From Mikania micrantha (Eukaryota; Streptophyta; Magnoliopsida; Asterales; Asteraceae), in NCBI GenBank assembly GCA_009363875.1, contig CM018693.1, positions 71,718,986-71,782,985 of the forward strand: DNA of 64,000 nt, written 5' to 3'. Below, piece after piece: positions 24,014-35,995 of this stretch. A program made the translations under genes and the position numbers. Position 1 is the stretch's first letter; each line of letters starts with the position of its first letter. Under the pieces are notes generated by a model that had not been told where the DNA came from, made no database searches, and saw only the letters and a program-made list of their open reading frames with translations.

Positions 24014-27000
24014 TGTAACATCTATGCCGAAATCGTTACCGGAACAGTAATCTGTACAGTAACTTGTACAGTAACTCAGGTACAAACTAGGAGAAATACT
24101 TAGAAGCTATTAACATTCGATGATGAACATAAACTATTACACGATGTTTCTGAAATTCTGATTTAAACCTTATGGTTTAAACAGTCAAAAACACATCAGA
24201 TAATCATGAACAGATGCATACATGCTTGATTTTGTGTTATTAGGTTTAAATGTATGTGAGGATAAACTGAACAAAACCATAACAGATGCTGTTACGTAAT
24301 GCTAAACCGACGAACTATTCGTATAGGTGACGATCTGTGCGAATAAATCTGAGGGTTTAACAATCTGAAATAATGACTGAAAAGTAGAAAACAAAAAAAT
24401 CAGAAAGTGAAACGTACGATCGTGTTCGTACAGTTAGCGCTCTGTACGAAAACGCTCGTAAGTGACGTTTTCTGACGAAACGAAACGAAGACGATTCGAA
24501 CGATAATAAATATAAGGAATTAAAATATTTCCTGTTTTACAATTTTGAAACTCATCAGAAATAAATTAAAACAGAATTATTTTAACTAAAACGTATAAAA
24601 CACAAAATACGCGAAAGAATTAACGAAAAGCATAAAATAACGAATTTCGACAAATAATTCCAGAAGATAATATTTAAAATAAATTCTAGAAATAACCATC
24701 TTTCAAACATTTAAAATAAATTCTTTTATTTAAATTACGAAAATACGCGCGTTACGATCCGGAAACGCAACGGAGACGAAACCGAGCAACCGAAACGAAC
24801 CCGAATACCCTCGGGGTATATAAGCCTCAAATGAGGCTTTCACCCTCATTTTTCACACATCTCTCTCTCTAAACTCTCTCAAACGGTTCTCTCTCTCTCC
24901 AGGATAACCGATCTTCAAACGATCATAACTCACTCGTTTCTTGGCGGAATCACGTGTTCTTGGCGTCCACACGAAGCTCTCGTCATCCTCTACGCGGAAG
25001 TACAATTGATCTGGAGTGTTACCCGGCCAAATTTGAGGTATGAAGCTTCGAATCTCATGAAATTTAGGGTTTCATTACCCTTTTTGTTTAACCACGCTTT
25101 TGAATGGCTCGGGCCTAAACCTAAGCCCTTCGTGTGAGCATAGCATAGCTTAAGACAAACCAGAATAGGTAGGGGGAAACCCTGGAGCTGTGGTCGTGGC
25201 TTAGGACCGATGTGGAAGCTAACAGGTTCGTGGGTAGGGTGTTGGAACGAAACAGCAAACGGCCAAACCTTCCTCCATCATGGCCGAACTCTGACGAACC
25301 TTGTTAACACACCAGACGAACCCCGCAACCCTCAGGCCATAGCCGAACCCCAACCCTTACGAACCTATGACTGAGCTGGGCGAACCATCAATTAGCTGAA
25401 CCCTAGAAAGGGAGCCACGAACCTAACATGCAACCCTACGAACCTTCTACCTCGGACGAACCCTAGCTGGTTAACCGAACCTTCCCCCATGCATGAACCC
25501 ATGCAGCGAACTCATAATTGCCGAACCATTGGCCGAACCTTTGATAAGGAGCCGAACCATGCAAGCTAGGACCAAACCCTCTCCTGTTATCCTTCATGGG
25601 AGCCGAACCTTGGGGATTTTAGTTGATAGGTTCGCTGGATTGCAACACCATTTTTCCCAAATCAGTTTAACGCTATCCTATGCTATGGTCATTAAGATGG
25701 TCCGGCCTAGATCCTTCGGCCCACAATTGTGATACTCGGCCCAAACCAAGGAAAACCAATTGGTCAATGACAATGGGCCCACAACACAAGGCCCAAGCAA
25801 GTTAATTCAGTTCATTAACACTCTAGGCCCGCACATAGCATTTACCGACCCAAGAATAGTTTTCTAATTTGGCCTAAGTGATAGATTCGGCCCACACTTG
25901 ATCCAAATTAATTGATGTTCGGCCCATTCCCTATGCGGCCCAATAATCTGATCGCTTTTTTCTATTGGGCTCACAAACATAACGTTTGGCCCAAGGCCCA
26001 CTTACAATTGGATCATGGAATCACTATATCGGCCCAATACACTTAGCTGGCCCATATACATACAGTTGCTAGGCCCACTCTTAGCCTAAGGCCAATTGAT
26101 TAATACACGACCCATTTCAATTCGGCCCACTTATTAGAATACAACTTAACATATCATAACACATGAAACGTTAAACTTTACAAGAAAAATGTCATAGTTA
26201 TTTAATAACTATGAAATTATTATTCAAAATACTATAAAGTGTAAGAATTTAAAATCTTCGAACAAAAACTTGAGTTTATAGTTATGAACCATAGAAGTTC
26301 AAGACTATTCATCCTAATAAGTATAAGGGGGCCGAAAGATGACTGTGACTCACAAGTGTTAGCCAAATTTGGGTTAACACATATGGACACACACAGATCA
26401 TTACAACTTAAACTAATAAATTACAATGCTATGAAATCAATACAGGATCATGAATATCACTCAAGTACAAACAAAGAGAGCGTGCAATTCTTATTTATAC
26501 TTAGTCAATCACTACGGACACAAGGTGAGTTCATTCGTCCCTTTTTCAAACCTATTTGTTTTAACTCGGGACTGAGAAGCATGTTATTCATTTTAAAAAA
26601 ATATTGAAATGTTTATTAAATGCTTTTACACTATTGATAATGCTTTTACAAATGCTTGAACTTGTAACGCTTACTTGGGAACTAAAGACTAAGGCTATAG
26701 TGTAAATAGCTAATGCTATTTACACCATCTTATTTACATTATACTTACACTTTGTGCTCAAACTGGGAACTTAGAATTTAATGCTTTTAAACTTAAACAT
26801 GATGCTTATATTGATGCTTATGTTTGGAAACTAGTATACTTTGAGAAGCTACAAACTTGATACTTATACTACAAACTAGAAGCTTAAACTATATATTTGA
26901 GGCTTATGCTATAGACTTGAAGTCTAAACTTTATGCTAGACGATTATGATATAAACTTAATACTTAAACTTTGAGCTAAATACTTATACTATAAGTTAGG

Positions 27001-27413
27001 TGCTTAAACTATACATTTGATGTTTAAATTATAAACTCCATGTTTAAACTACATACTCAATGTTAAGGCTTTGAAAATACTATACTAAACACTAATATTC
27101 TACATAAATATTTCAGAAAGTTAATGTTCTACACTCTTAGTAAAGTGTTAAATTGTTTTACACTTACAATTATTTACTTAAACTTAACTTGAAAACTTAT
27201 ATGCTTAGAAATACTTGTATGCGTGAGATGCTTGAAACACTTGGATGTTTAATATACTTGAAATGCTTGAAAACACGTGAATGCTTGATACACTTGGGAT
27301 ACTTGAATACTTGAATGCACGATATACTTGGGATACATGAACACTTGGAATGCTTGATACATTTGGATGCTTGAACACTTGAATGCTTTAAACATTTGGA
27401 TGCTTAAACAAAA

Positions 27414-27661
27414 GACTGATTGACCGCCGCGTGTTGACCTGTGTGTCAACCCCTACTAGTCATCAGTGAAACTATGTGGATGCGATAAACTTGTATGCTA
27501 AAGCTATAGGACATTGTAAGACATACTGTTGGCCGCCGCGTGTTGACCTGTGTGTTAACCCCTACTAGTCATCAGTGTTCTTCTTTGTCAGAGTCATGTA
27601 AGACAGACTAATTGGCCGCCGCGTGTTGACCTAGGTGTCAACCCCTACTAGTCATTCAGTG
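27414..27661 (+). repeat. Three copies of a GTTGAC...GTCAAC hairpin unit in B1
   Basis: Units at about 27414-27467, 27530-27578 and 27613-27661 share CCGCCGCGTGTTGACCT and CAACCCCTACTAGTCAT. Each can fold GTTGAC onto GTCAAC (GTTAAC in copy 2, still pairable with one G-T). The 5' LTR of C carries a related unit at about 62367-62395 with a 7-bp stem. Confidence 0.85.
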
Positions 27662-27751
27662 TTCTTCTTGATTCATCCATGGTTATGACAAGTGACTAGA
27701 ATGATTTGGGTTCTTCTAGTTGACTTTATGTTAACTTGAAGGTTCCTCTAT

Positions 27752-30700
27752 TGTAACATTTGTACATTTAGTCATGGTAGTCGTAAACAGTGTTAGAACA
27801 GATGTGTTTTCATATCAAATAAGTCAATGTGATTCATGTGTTCATAATGTGCTTGTGTGTTAGGATCTTTATTATATAGGAACAAGTATGTATTATTTAT
27901 TTACAGTCGAGTTCGCTAGGCAGAAACAGTATCGTATTATATCGAAACAGTGGTGGGACGGCGTCAGGTACGGCAGGTAGCTGGAATCTAGGGTATACCC
28001 TATACATATACTGCGTTCGGTGTAATGGGATAGTGTTAGTGCGTAGTGTTGAGACGAATACTATGACAAATAATTAATTAAACAAAAAATCGAAATAAGT
28101 AAGCGAGACTGAGTATAGTTATGGGTGACGATCCATAATGATATGAATGTTGAACTTATAATTATGATTAAACGACTATAAATAATTAATACGATCGGAA
28201 AACGTACGTGATTGCGGGTATACACGTAATTGTATCTGTTTAACGATCTGACAACGAATGAACATAAAAATAAGTAAAATAATTTATTTTACATTTTTAC
28301 AATTTTGAAACTCATCAAAATGATGAGAATAATATTTCTTTATTTAAATCGCGTAAAATACGTGTTACATTCCGGAAACGCGAACCGAGCGACTGAAACG
28401 AACCCGAATACCACTCGGACTATAAAAACCTTGAAGAAGGCTATTTCCTTCATAAAAATGCAGCCAAACCCTCTCTCTAGAAAATTCGTTCTCCAACCTC
28501 TCTCTAGAAAACCGAGCATCAAACGCGCGTATCTCCTTCGTTTCTCCACGGAATTGGGCGTTCTTGGGGCCTACACGAAGCTCTCGACATTCCCTACGTA
28601 GAAGTACAACAGATCTGGAGTTCCACCCGGCCGAATTCAAGGTATTGGAGCTTGAAAGTTCAAAAGAATAGGGTTTTCTTGATATCTTCGACCCACACGA
28701 TTAACCCGGGTAAAACCCGCATATAACCCCACCTATTTCGAGTATAAGGGCTGAACAACACACCATGAAACCATAGAAACAATTCGACCGAAGGTTCAGC
28801 AGCTGGGAATGGTGAGATTACACATGTTCGCGGCCATCATGCAGCTAGCTGAACCCCACTGATGCTGGTCGATTTGCCGAACCTTTCATCAAGAGGGGGC
28901 GAACCTATGGGTTCTCACGAACCCTGTTGCTGCATGGGACGAACCCTGATGTCAACGAACCTTCCAGTGTTAGCCGAACCCTTGCATGCAGACGAACCAG
29001 TGCCATCTCGACGAACCCTAGAGCTAATGGCGAACCCTTCCAGCCGGACGAACCCCATGCATGCATAACGAACCCTCATTCCCGAACCATGCTCGCGAAC
29101 CATACACTTTGGCCGAACCTTCTGCGAGCCTTAGGGGGGTGACGAACCCTCCGCTTCATGGCCAACTTTCATGAACCTTTGGCTTACAGCCGAGCCTTTT
29201 TGGAGGACCACGATCAACGAACCTTGCATGCAGCCATACTAACTGAACCCTCATGCCTTGGAGCTGAACCTGGACACGCATGAACCCTAAGGTTCGCCTG
29301 ATGAACTGCGGCCGAACCTTAGGCCAGCACCATAAAGGGTTCGCTGCCTTGGGGACTTGTTCTTGGATGTACCAATCAAAACACACAGCCGGCCCAACCC
29401 TTATTTACTCGGCCCAACCTAGTTTCATTCGGCCCAACAACAAATCTATTGGCCCAATTGAATCGATAATTTCGGGCCACGTGATTCAAATAGCCCAAGG
29501 CCCACTACATGGCACATGTGCCCATCTTGGCCTAACATCCAAATCGCATTGGCCTATGATAAACCAATGAGGCCCATAATCTTTATTTAAGTCCACCGTG
29601 GTTCATGGGCTTAGGCCCATTGTTGGCCACAATTTAAGGTAATTATGAATTGAGCTTATTCGGGTTAAGTTATAACTTAACATTATGAGTGGATCAATTC
29701 ATAATTCCTAACGACTTAAACAATTGGAACATCTTGTCAATTTACATGTTTAAACAACGATTACCAAATTCTTCAACACTTGTTATTATATGTATACAAG
29801 TTATGCATAGAAGAACATGACAAATTCTTTTACATGAATCAATTATCAATCAAGTAACATAATCATGACTTTCAAGTTCATACAACGTTTCCAAACACGA
29901 GAACAAGTTATTCAAGATGTCAATCACAAATCATGATAACACAAGTCAATCAATGAATCAAGGTCTATACAATCATAAATCTTATATCTTATGTATGATT
30001 ACAATGATACAGGAACCAGTTAGAAGTCCTGTTTGCTACTTGCTATTTGTTATAGTTCAGAGTCTACTGCAGACAGGTGAGAACATTAGCCCCACTTTTA
30101 CTGTTTTCCAGCTGTTTTGGGGTGGAACACGTGATCAAATATATTACTTACATTGGTAATTCATTATACAAAATGTATGTTATTCTACAAACATTACAGG
30201 TTCATGGTACAAATTCATCAGATTATTCAACTGTTTCAAAGGATCTTATCAAATGTTAAACACTTTCTATTATAGAGGTTTTATAAAGTTTCCTTCAACT
30301 GTTTTATATCAGTTTTACTCGAATGGTTTTATAAATGGCAACACTTTTAAATAATGTGACTTATAAATTCTTTTACTATAAACTCGTGTTTTCGAAAATA
30401 ATCTTTTATAAACCTTGTTACTATACAAGGACACTATCCTATGTACTCAATCAAGGGTTTCAAAACATGGTATTCAAACAACGGTTTTTCATGGTGATGT
30501 TCAAACAAAAGAATTCATTTCATGGTGTTCAAACAAAGGATTCATTTCATGTTGTTCAAACAAAGGATTCATTTCATGGTATTCAAACAAGGTTTTCAAA
30601 TCATGTTATCAAATAAGGCATTAAATCATTGGTTTTTAAAGCAAAGTTCAAAAGCATGGTGTCCACTGTTGTGAACAAACTTATAAACACAGCAAGTTTC

Positions 30701-31411
30701 ATATTCATTAGCGTTAGTACTGGGTGATCACAACAAGGGAAAGCGGAGACACTGGTTCATACCAAAATGGAGTTAGCTTTTAAATTTGTTTTAAAAGCTA
30801 ACTGCAGGTTTGGTTTCATTATGGTTTATCAAAACTGCTGATACATTATCTAACTCCAAACGTAGTTTGGGACTTGATTATATGTTGGCTTCTTTAGCAA
30901 ACGGTCTGCGGACTGTTTGGACACGTTTTACATACTTGATGTTAGTTTGGGTTGCAGCTCATCCATGTAATTCATTTATTGCTTTAAACATATGCCTTAC
31001 AATGCAAATTCATGTTTACAATTGTTAAACCTATTGTTCTCACCAACTACTTCTGTAGTTGACAGTTACTTTTCACGTGTTTCAGGTAATCCGGTTTAAG
31101 ATATTCTAAAGGACAACTAAGGAGACCGTTTAAGATAGAACAAGATGAAGAAACATGCTAGGATGGATTTAGAAACACATTAAAATCCTGATTCTTTAAT
31201 TGTCTTGTTTGAAGTCTTATTTTGTAAACTATATTTTGGGTCTGTAGTTGTCATTCTTTTGGTAGATAGATTGTCTGTAACTAAAAAGTTGTCTAAACAT
31301 TATGAAACTTAGTAATCCATTGTGGTTGTTCTTATTCAATACTTGTGCGTGATTCAACTATTCATACGTCACCACGCCGTGGATTCCGCACGCGGCGCAG
31401 TGGGTGTGACA
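27752..31411 (+). repeat. Solo LTR A2 inside B1
   Basis: A 3660-bp A-family LTR, TGTAACATTTG to GGGTGTGACA. Flanks are TCTAT (27747-27751) and TCAAT (31412-31416), a duplication with one mismatch. Stem-loop cassette: stems 27935-27950 and 28011-28026. TATA box TATAAAAA at 28421-28428. Donor CAAG|GTATTG (GT 28642-28643). CGAACC array 28780-29350 and GGCCCA array 29385-29640. A GTTCAAACAAAGGATTCATT repeat at 30500-30570, a TTTTAAA hairpin near 30772-30802, acceptor ending at 31085, and end hairpin near 31375. No internal domain remains, so this is the product of LTR-LTR recombination. Confidence 0.9.
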
Positions 31412-31527
31412 TCAATCATAACACGTCACGAGTCATATTCAGGACCATTATGGATGGATGCTGAATTCCCTAGGGTGTTCAGCTGTCCATAATGGTGCCT
31501 ATTAAACTTAATACTTATATGTTGTGA

Positions 31528-32150
31528 AATCAATAGGGTGGAGTGAAACGCTTAATTATCATTAATAACAATATGTTAAGCAGCCCGGTATGTGGTGGGA
31601 CGGTGGCTGGGGCTTGTCCCATACATATTCCCTATATATAAGCATACTTGGTTGGATAGCATAGGTGGTTGTTAGTGAGGTTAAGGTTGTTATTTCGGGG
31701 GAAACAATGTAAACATTGGCAGGGTAAACAAATGCTAAGAATCATAGGTCATGGAATCAAAGTAGTGGGATGAAATGCTTAATTATCATTAACAACAATA
31801 TGTTAAGCAGCTCGGTATGTGGTGGGACGGTGGCTGGGGCTTGTCCCCTACATATGCCCTATATATAAGCATACTTGGTTGGATAGCATAGGTGGTTGTT
31901 AGTGAGGTTAAGGTTGTCATTCAGGGAATCAAGGTAAACAATTACAGGGTAATCGAATTCAAAGAATCAAACGTTATGGAATCAAACATGTAGGATGAAA
32001 CGCTTAATTATCATCAGGAACAATATATCATGTGGTTTGGTATGTGGTGGGACGGTGGCTGGGGCTTGTCCCCTACATATGCCCTATATATAAGCATACT
32101 GAAACAGATGGTATAGGTGGTTAATGGTGAGGTTAAGGTTGTCATTCAAA
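31528..32150 (+). repeat. Threefold ~215-230-bp repeat carrying stem-loop cassettes (B1)
   Basis: Each unit has GAAACGCTTAATTATCAT or a close variant, then GTATGTGGTGGGACGGTGGC, then CCCTATATATAAGCATACT and TGAGGTTAAGGTTGT. B2 has one such unit (about 51010-51175). The sequence flanking the loop pairs in each copy, with different bases (see findings). Confidence 0.88.
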
Positions 32151-32625
32151 GGATTTTTCAAACTATTTTTACATAAAAACTACATGAACTCACCAACCAT
32201 TGTGTTGACTTGGTTTTCTTACATGCTTTCTCAGGTGACGCACATGATTAAGCTAATATTCAGGATTGCATACTAGGATGCCCAGATATAGATCCTAGTT
32301 AACTTTTGAAGAAGCACATCTTTTGAGATCAATATGAATCTCTTGTGATATCTTGAACATATACAAGATAGATATATTTGTTTCTTTTGGATAGGTTTAC
32401 TTAGTTAAATTACCAAAGCTTGACATTTGTAATTTAACTTTGTAATCCTAGTTTATGTTTTAGTGTGCTTAATTATTCTTAACATTGATGCTATGTAAAC
32501 AATCTGATCATCACGATTATCATTCACGATATTGCGCTCCGAGAACCTTCCGCCCGACGGGGACTTCGATCCAACCCCGCCGGCTCGGGGTGTGACAATT
32601 TAGATCCTAACAACGGACCTACAAG

Positions 32626-32638
32626 TGGTATCAGAGCC
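32626..32638 (+). promoter_or_regulatory. Primer binding site of X (initiator Met tRNA)
   Basis: TGGTATCAGAGCC follows the LTR end (…CCTACA) after two bases, AG. It pairs with the 3' end of initiator-Met tRNA as in most plant copia elements, and marks the start of the internal region. Confidence 0.9.
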
Positions 32639-32925
32639 TTAGTGCTCAGTTCTGAGATCACAATGTGTGTTTTGAACATATTTGGATTGTTGAAAATTCA
32701 AATTTTGCAAGTTTGTTGAAGATGAAATTTTGCAGCCACGTTTTTAGCCAAACCGAGCATTTTCAGAAGTGATTTTGATAAAATTGACTGGCTAGAATTG
32801 TGTATTTTTGAATTACGAAGAGATTGATATAAAATTCGACTTCTATATCTCAAAAATGAAGATTTTAGAATGATTTTTGTGATTTTTCTAGCTGTTCGAA
32901 CTTAGCAGATTTTCCCGACATTTTC

Positions 32926-33179
32926 TATACTATTAGTATTGACAGAATCTTCATAGATACTATTAGTATCGGTGGAATCTTTGTCGATAGTATTAGTATC
33001 GGTGGAATCTTTGTCGATACTATTAGTATCGGTGGAATCTTTGTCGATACTATTAGTATCGGTGGAATCTTTGTCGATACTATTAGTATCAGTGGAATCT
33101 TTTTCGATACATTTAGTATCGGAGGATCTTCATTGATACTATTAATATCAGCGTTGACTTTCATAGATACTGTTAGTAT
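32926..33179 (+). repeat. 30-bp tandem array of GATACTATTAGTATC palindromes
   Basis: Nine units spaced 29-30 bp apart (starting near 32926, 32956, 32986, 33016, 33046, 33076, 33106, 33135 and 33165). Each holds a 15-base palindrome with 6-bp arms, GATACT-ATT-AGTATC, or a variant, then a GGTGGAATCTTTGTC spacer. The array sits in the leader between PBS and gag of X. Confidence 0.95.
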
Positions 33180-33226
33180 CTACAAAACAAGACTTAGAAA
33201 TTTTTTCGAAGTGCTGAAATTTTTTT

Positions 33227-33866
33227 TTGGATTTCAAAATGGCAAATTATTCAAGGTTATCTCCTTTGTTTAGTAAAATGGAGATTGAAAATATGTCAAA
33301 GTTTCCGGTTCTTAACTCGCATAACAATTTTTCATCTTGGAGTACACAATTTGAAGCATTTTTCGAGCTTGTTGACCCAAATCTCAAAATTAATATATTT
33401 GATGGATATTTTCAACCTAAGCTCAATGGAGTTTATAAGAATCCATCAAGATTGAATAAGGAAGAGAAGGAAAGTTATGATTTTGAAAAGAAGGTTTTTA
33501 CCTTGCTTTCTATGGAAATCTCCAAAGACATTCTTAATAATTTCAAACAAATCAAGAATTCTAAAGATCTTTGTATTGCTATTTCCAGCTTGTGTGATGA
33601 TTCTAAATTGAAGAATGATACTAACGATTTAACAGATCTGATTGATGAGCTAAAAGCTGAAATTATTAGATTAAATAAAAGTTGTGATGAATTTGATTTG
33701 TTAAAAGAAGAGAATAAGAGTTTAAAGAAAGAAATTGAAGATTTGAAGAATAAAACTGAACTCCAGGAAAAGCGGATGGATGAAGATCATGTTGATATTT
33801 CTAAGGAAGTACTCAAGTCAATATCCAAACCTGTTGAGTGTCGGAAACAAAAGAAGAAAAGAAAAA
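33227..33866 (+). pseudogene. gag: gag-like gene of X, 5' part (split by B2)
   Basis: Starts MDFKMANYSRLSPLF. The segment FPVLNSHNNFSSWSTQFEAF resembles the start of plant copia gag (UBN2/DUF4219 type) and is followed by a helical gag core. Residues ~140-195 are rich in E, K and L heptads and look like a coiled coil. A basic KKKRK patch lies at the break. No CCHC knuckle is visible. The frame is interrupted by B2 after the AAAAA target bases (33862-33866) and resumes in frame at 51634. The other possible start is the second Met (codon 5). The family call is moderate. Confidence 0.7.
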
Positions 33867-34680
33867 TGTAACATCAGTGCCGGAAGCGTTTCCGGAACAG
33901 TGATCTCTACAGTAACTTGCAAAGTAACTCAGGTACGCACTACGTGAAACTATGTATATGCTATTGACACTAAACTATTATGCTATTGTTCTGAAATCTG
34001 ATTTAAACCTCATGGTTTAACAGTCAGAAACTGTAACATTTGTGCATTTAGTCATGGAAGCATAAACAGTGTTAGAACAGTGTCTGTATATGGTTCAGTT
34101 CAATCAATGTGATTCAGTATGTTCATAATGTGTGCTTGTGTGTTACAGGATCTTAGTAATCAGAAAACATGTATGTATTATTTATTTACAGTCGAATACA
34201 CTAGGCAAGAACAGTAACTGGTTATATCGAAACAGTGGTGGGCAGCGAGAGTGAGCCCTATATATATACTGCGTTCGGTGTAACAGGTTAGTGTTAGTGC
34301 GTAGTGTAGAGACGAATATTATAACAATTAATTAATTCAACCAAGATCGTAATCTGTAAGCGAGACTGAGTATAGTTGTGGGTGACGATCCATAATAGTA
34401 CGAATGTTGAACTTATAATTACGATTAAACGACTTTAAATAATTAATACGATCGGAAAACGTACGCGATTGCGGGTATACACGTAATTTCGAATGTTTTA
34501 ACGATCTGTCAACACACGAAGAGTAAAAATAATTATAATAATTATTTTATATTTTTACAATTTTGAAACTCATCATTTTAATGAGTTTAATAACTATTTT
34601 TATTTTTAACTGCGTAAAATACGCGTTACGTTCCGGAAACGCGAACCGAGCGACCGAAACGAACCCGAATATCACCCGGG

Positions 34681-34704
34681 CTATAAAAGCCTTGAACAAG
34701 GCTT
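34681..34704 (+). promoter_or_regulatory. A3 core promoter: TATA box overlapping a palindrome
   Basis: CTATAAAA runs straight into AAGCCTTG-AA-CAAGGCTT, a perfect 8-bp inverted repeat lying between the TATA box and the expected start site. CG-rich sequence with GAACCGAGCGACCGAAACG precedes it and CTCTCTCT tracts follow. The same layout is in the 3' LTR (44709-44732), B1 (24817-24839) and the left A1 LTR (6292-6317). Confidence 0.7.
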
Positions 34705-35087
34705 AAAACCTCATTTAATACCTCAACAACCCTTTCTCTCTCTACATTTCCGTCTACCCCCTCTCTCTCTAGAAAACCGAACTTCAAACGCGCGTATCTC
34801 ACTCGTTTCTCGACGGATTTTGGTGATTCTCGAACCCACGCGAAGCTCTCGACATTCTCTACAAGATAGTACAAGAAAACCACGGATTTGTCCAGCCAAA
34901 AACGAGGTATGATCTGTTGAAATTCTGGAAAAAGAGGGTTTTCATGATTGTATTTGTGCTGGTGATCAAACCCGACGAACCACCGGCTAAAACATCACCA
35001 TTCTTATTTTCGCACGTATAGCAACTCTCACTGATGTTAGGATAGCATGAATCAAGTGTTAAATCCAGGTGGTTCGATGATGGTGAT

Positions 35088-35573
35088 GAAGCTCGTACAG
35101 GTTCGCTGGAGGGTTTCCCAGTCGAACCCTCACCTGGGCATGACGAACCACAAGGAATTTCACGAACCTTGCAACGGTTCGTGTGATCATCTGCCAAATC
35201 TAAGAGAGTCCACGAGCCCTCACCGAACCATAACTATCATCACGAACCATCGGTCTAAGGGTGGCGAACCATCTTGGATGCCGAACTATAGGAAGTTTAC
35301 ACGAACCCTACAATGGCGAACCCTACATGGTTCGCTGCTCCCTTGCTGAACTATCCCTGAACGAACCAACAATTGCTACGAACCCACATGAGCCGAACCC
35401 TGCATGGTTCGGGAATCCATCAGTCGAACTTTAGAAATTTCCATAGGCCATCACGAACCCTAGCCGAAGCCTTCATGCAGCGAACCCTAGTGAGCGAACC
35501 TTGCATGCATGACCACGAACCCTACACTTTGGCCGAACCTTGGCTGAAAGCCTTAAGGGTTCGCTGCCCAAAA
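35088..35573 (+). repeat. CGAACC word array in A3 5' LTR
   Basis: I count 16 CGAACC and 6 reverse GGTTCG words in about 490 bases, spaced irregularly by 10-60 bases, with unrelated sequence between. Chance expectation for one hexamer in this length is about 0.1. The identical array is at 45116-45601 in the 3' LTR. Confidence 0.9.
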
Positions 35574-35593
35574 TGGCAGCTTCTCTTTTCTTC

Positions 35594-35995
35594 GGCCCAA
35601 TTCCAACTTAAATGGCCCAAATGCCTTAGTACTAGGCCCATAAGTGTGAAGTAAGCTCAATGAAGTTAGGTTGGTCCATTAAGCTCTCAATTAGATCAAT
35701 AACACTTTGGAACGTATATAGATTTCATTCACAATTGATGGCCAACCTAAATCCTTTAGGCCCAATTCAATTCCATCCGGCCCAAACCAATCATAGTTGG
35801 CCCATGTTATTTCCCTTGACCCACTTAGTGGTTTTCGGCCTACTAAGATCTTTAATTGGATTGATGTCAACTTTAGTGTGTTACAAGGCCTATATACAAT
35901 TTTGTTGGCACAATAGCACATTCATTTGGCCCATGGTTGACTTAGGTGGGCCATGGCCTTTGTTAAGCCTCATGGTTTATGGACTTAAGGCCCAA
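35594..35995 (+). repeat. GGCCCA word array in A3 5' LTR
   Basis: Eight GGCCCA words and one reverse TGGGCC, starting right after the CGAACC array. TGGGCC/T is known in plants as the site II element bound by TCP transcription factors. Whether these copies act so is unknown. A copy is at 45622-46023; B1 has a denser version with 13 words (25690-26130). Confidence 0.85.

Larger units (their letters stand above)
24014..32597 (+). repeat. Solo LTR B1, interrupted by A2
   Basis: Runs from TGTAACATC to CGGGGTGTGACA, flanked by exact ATTTA repeats (24009-24013, 32598-32602), with no internal domain. About 4.9 kb after removing A2. Order: TATA box TATATAA (24817-24823) overlapping palindrome AAGCCTCA/TGAGGCTT; CT-rich leader; donor GAG|GTATGA (GT 25038-25039); CGAACC array (25200-25620); GGCCCA array (25690-26130); degenerate 'GCTTATACT' repeats (26640-27070); GTTGAC hairpin repeats (27414-27661); A2; three stem-loop cassettes (31528-32150); acceptor TTTCTCAG (AG 32233-32234); GC-rich end hairpin. 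Confidence 0.88.

Noticed and set aside
26284..26607. 107-codon ORF in B1 as a host gene
   Set aside because: It lies in the candidate intron of the LTR, has no recognisable domain, and the corresponding B2 region (49830-50150) does not keep the frame.
32925..33164. Minus-strand ORF with a repeating ILIVSTKIPP protein
   Set aside because: It is only the 30-bp palindrome array read in a frame without stops.
34216..34289. Stem-loop cassette as a hammerhead ribozyme (as in plant retrozymes)
   Set aside because: CGAAAC is present in some copies, but the CUGANGA core and three-stem layout are not.
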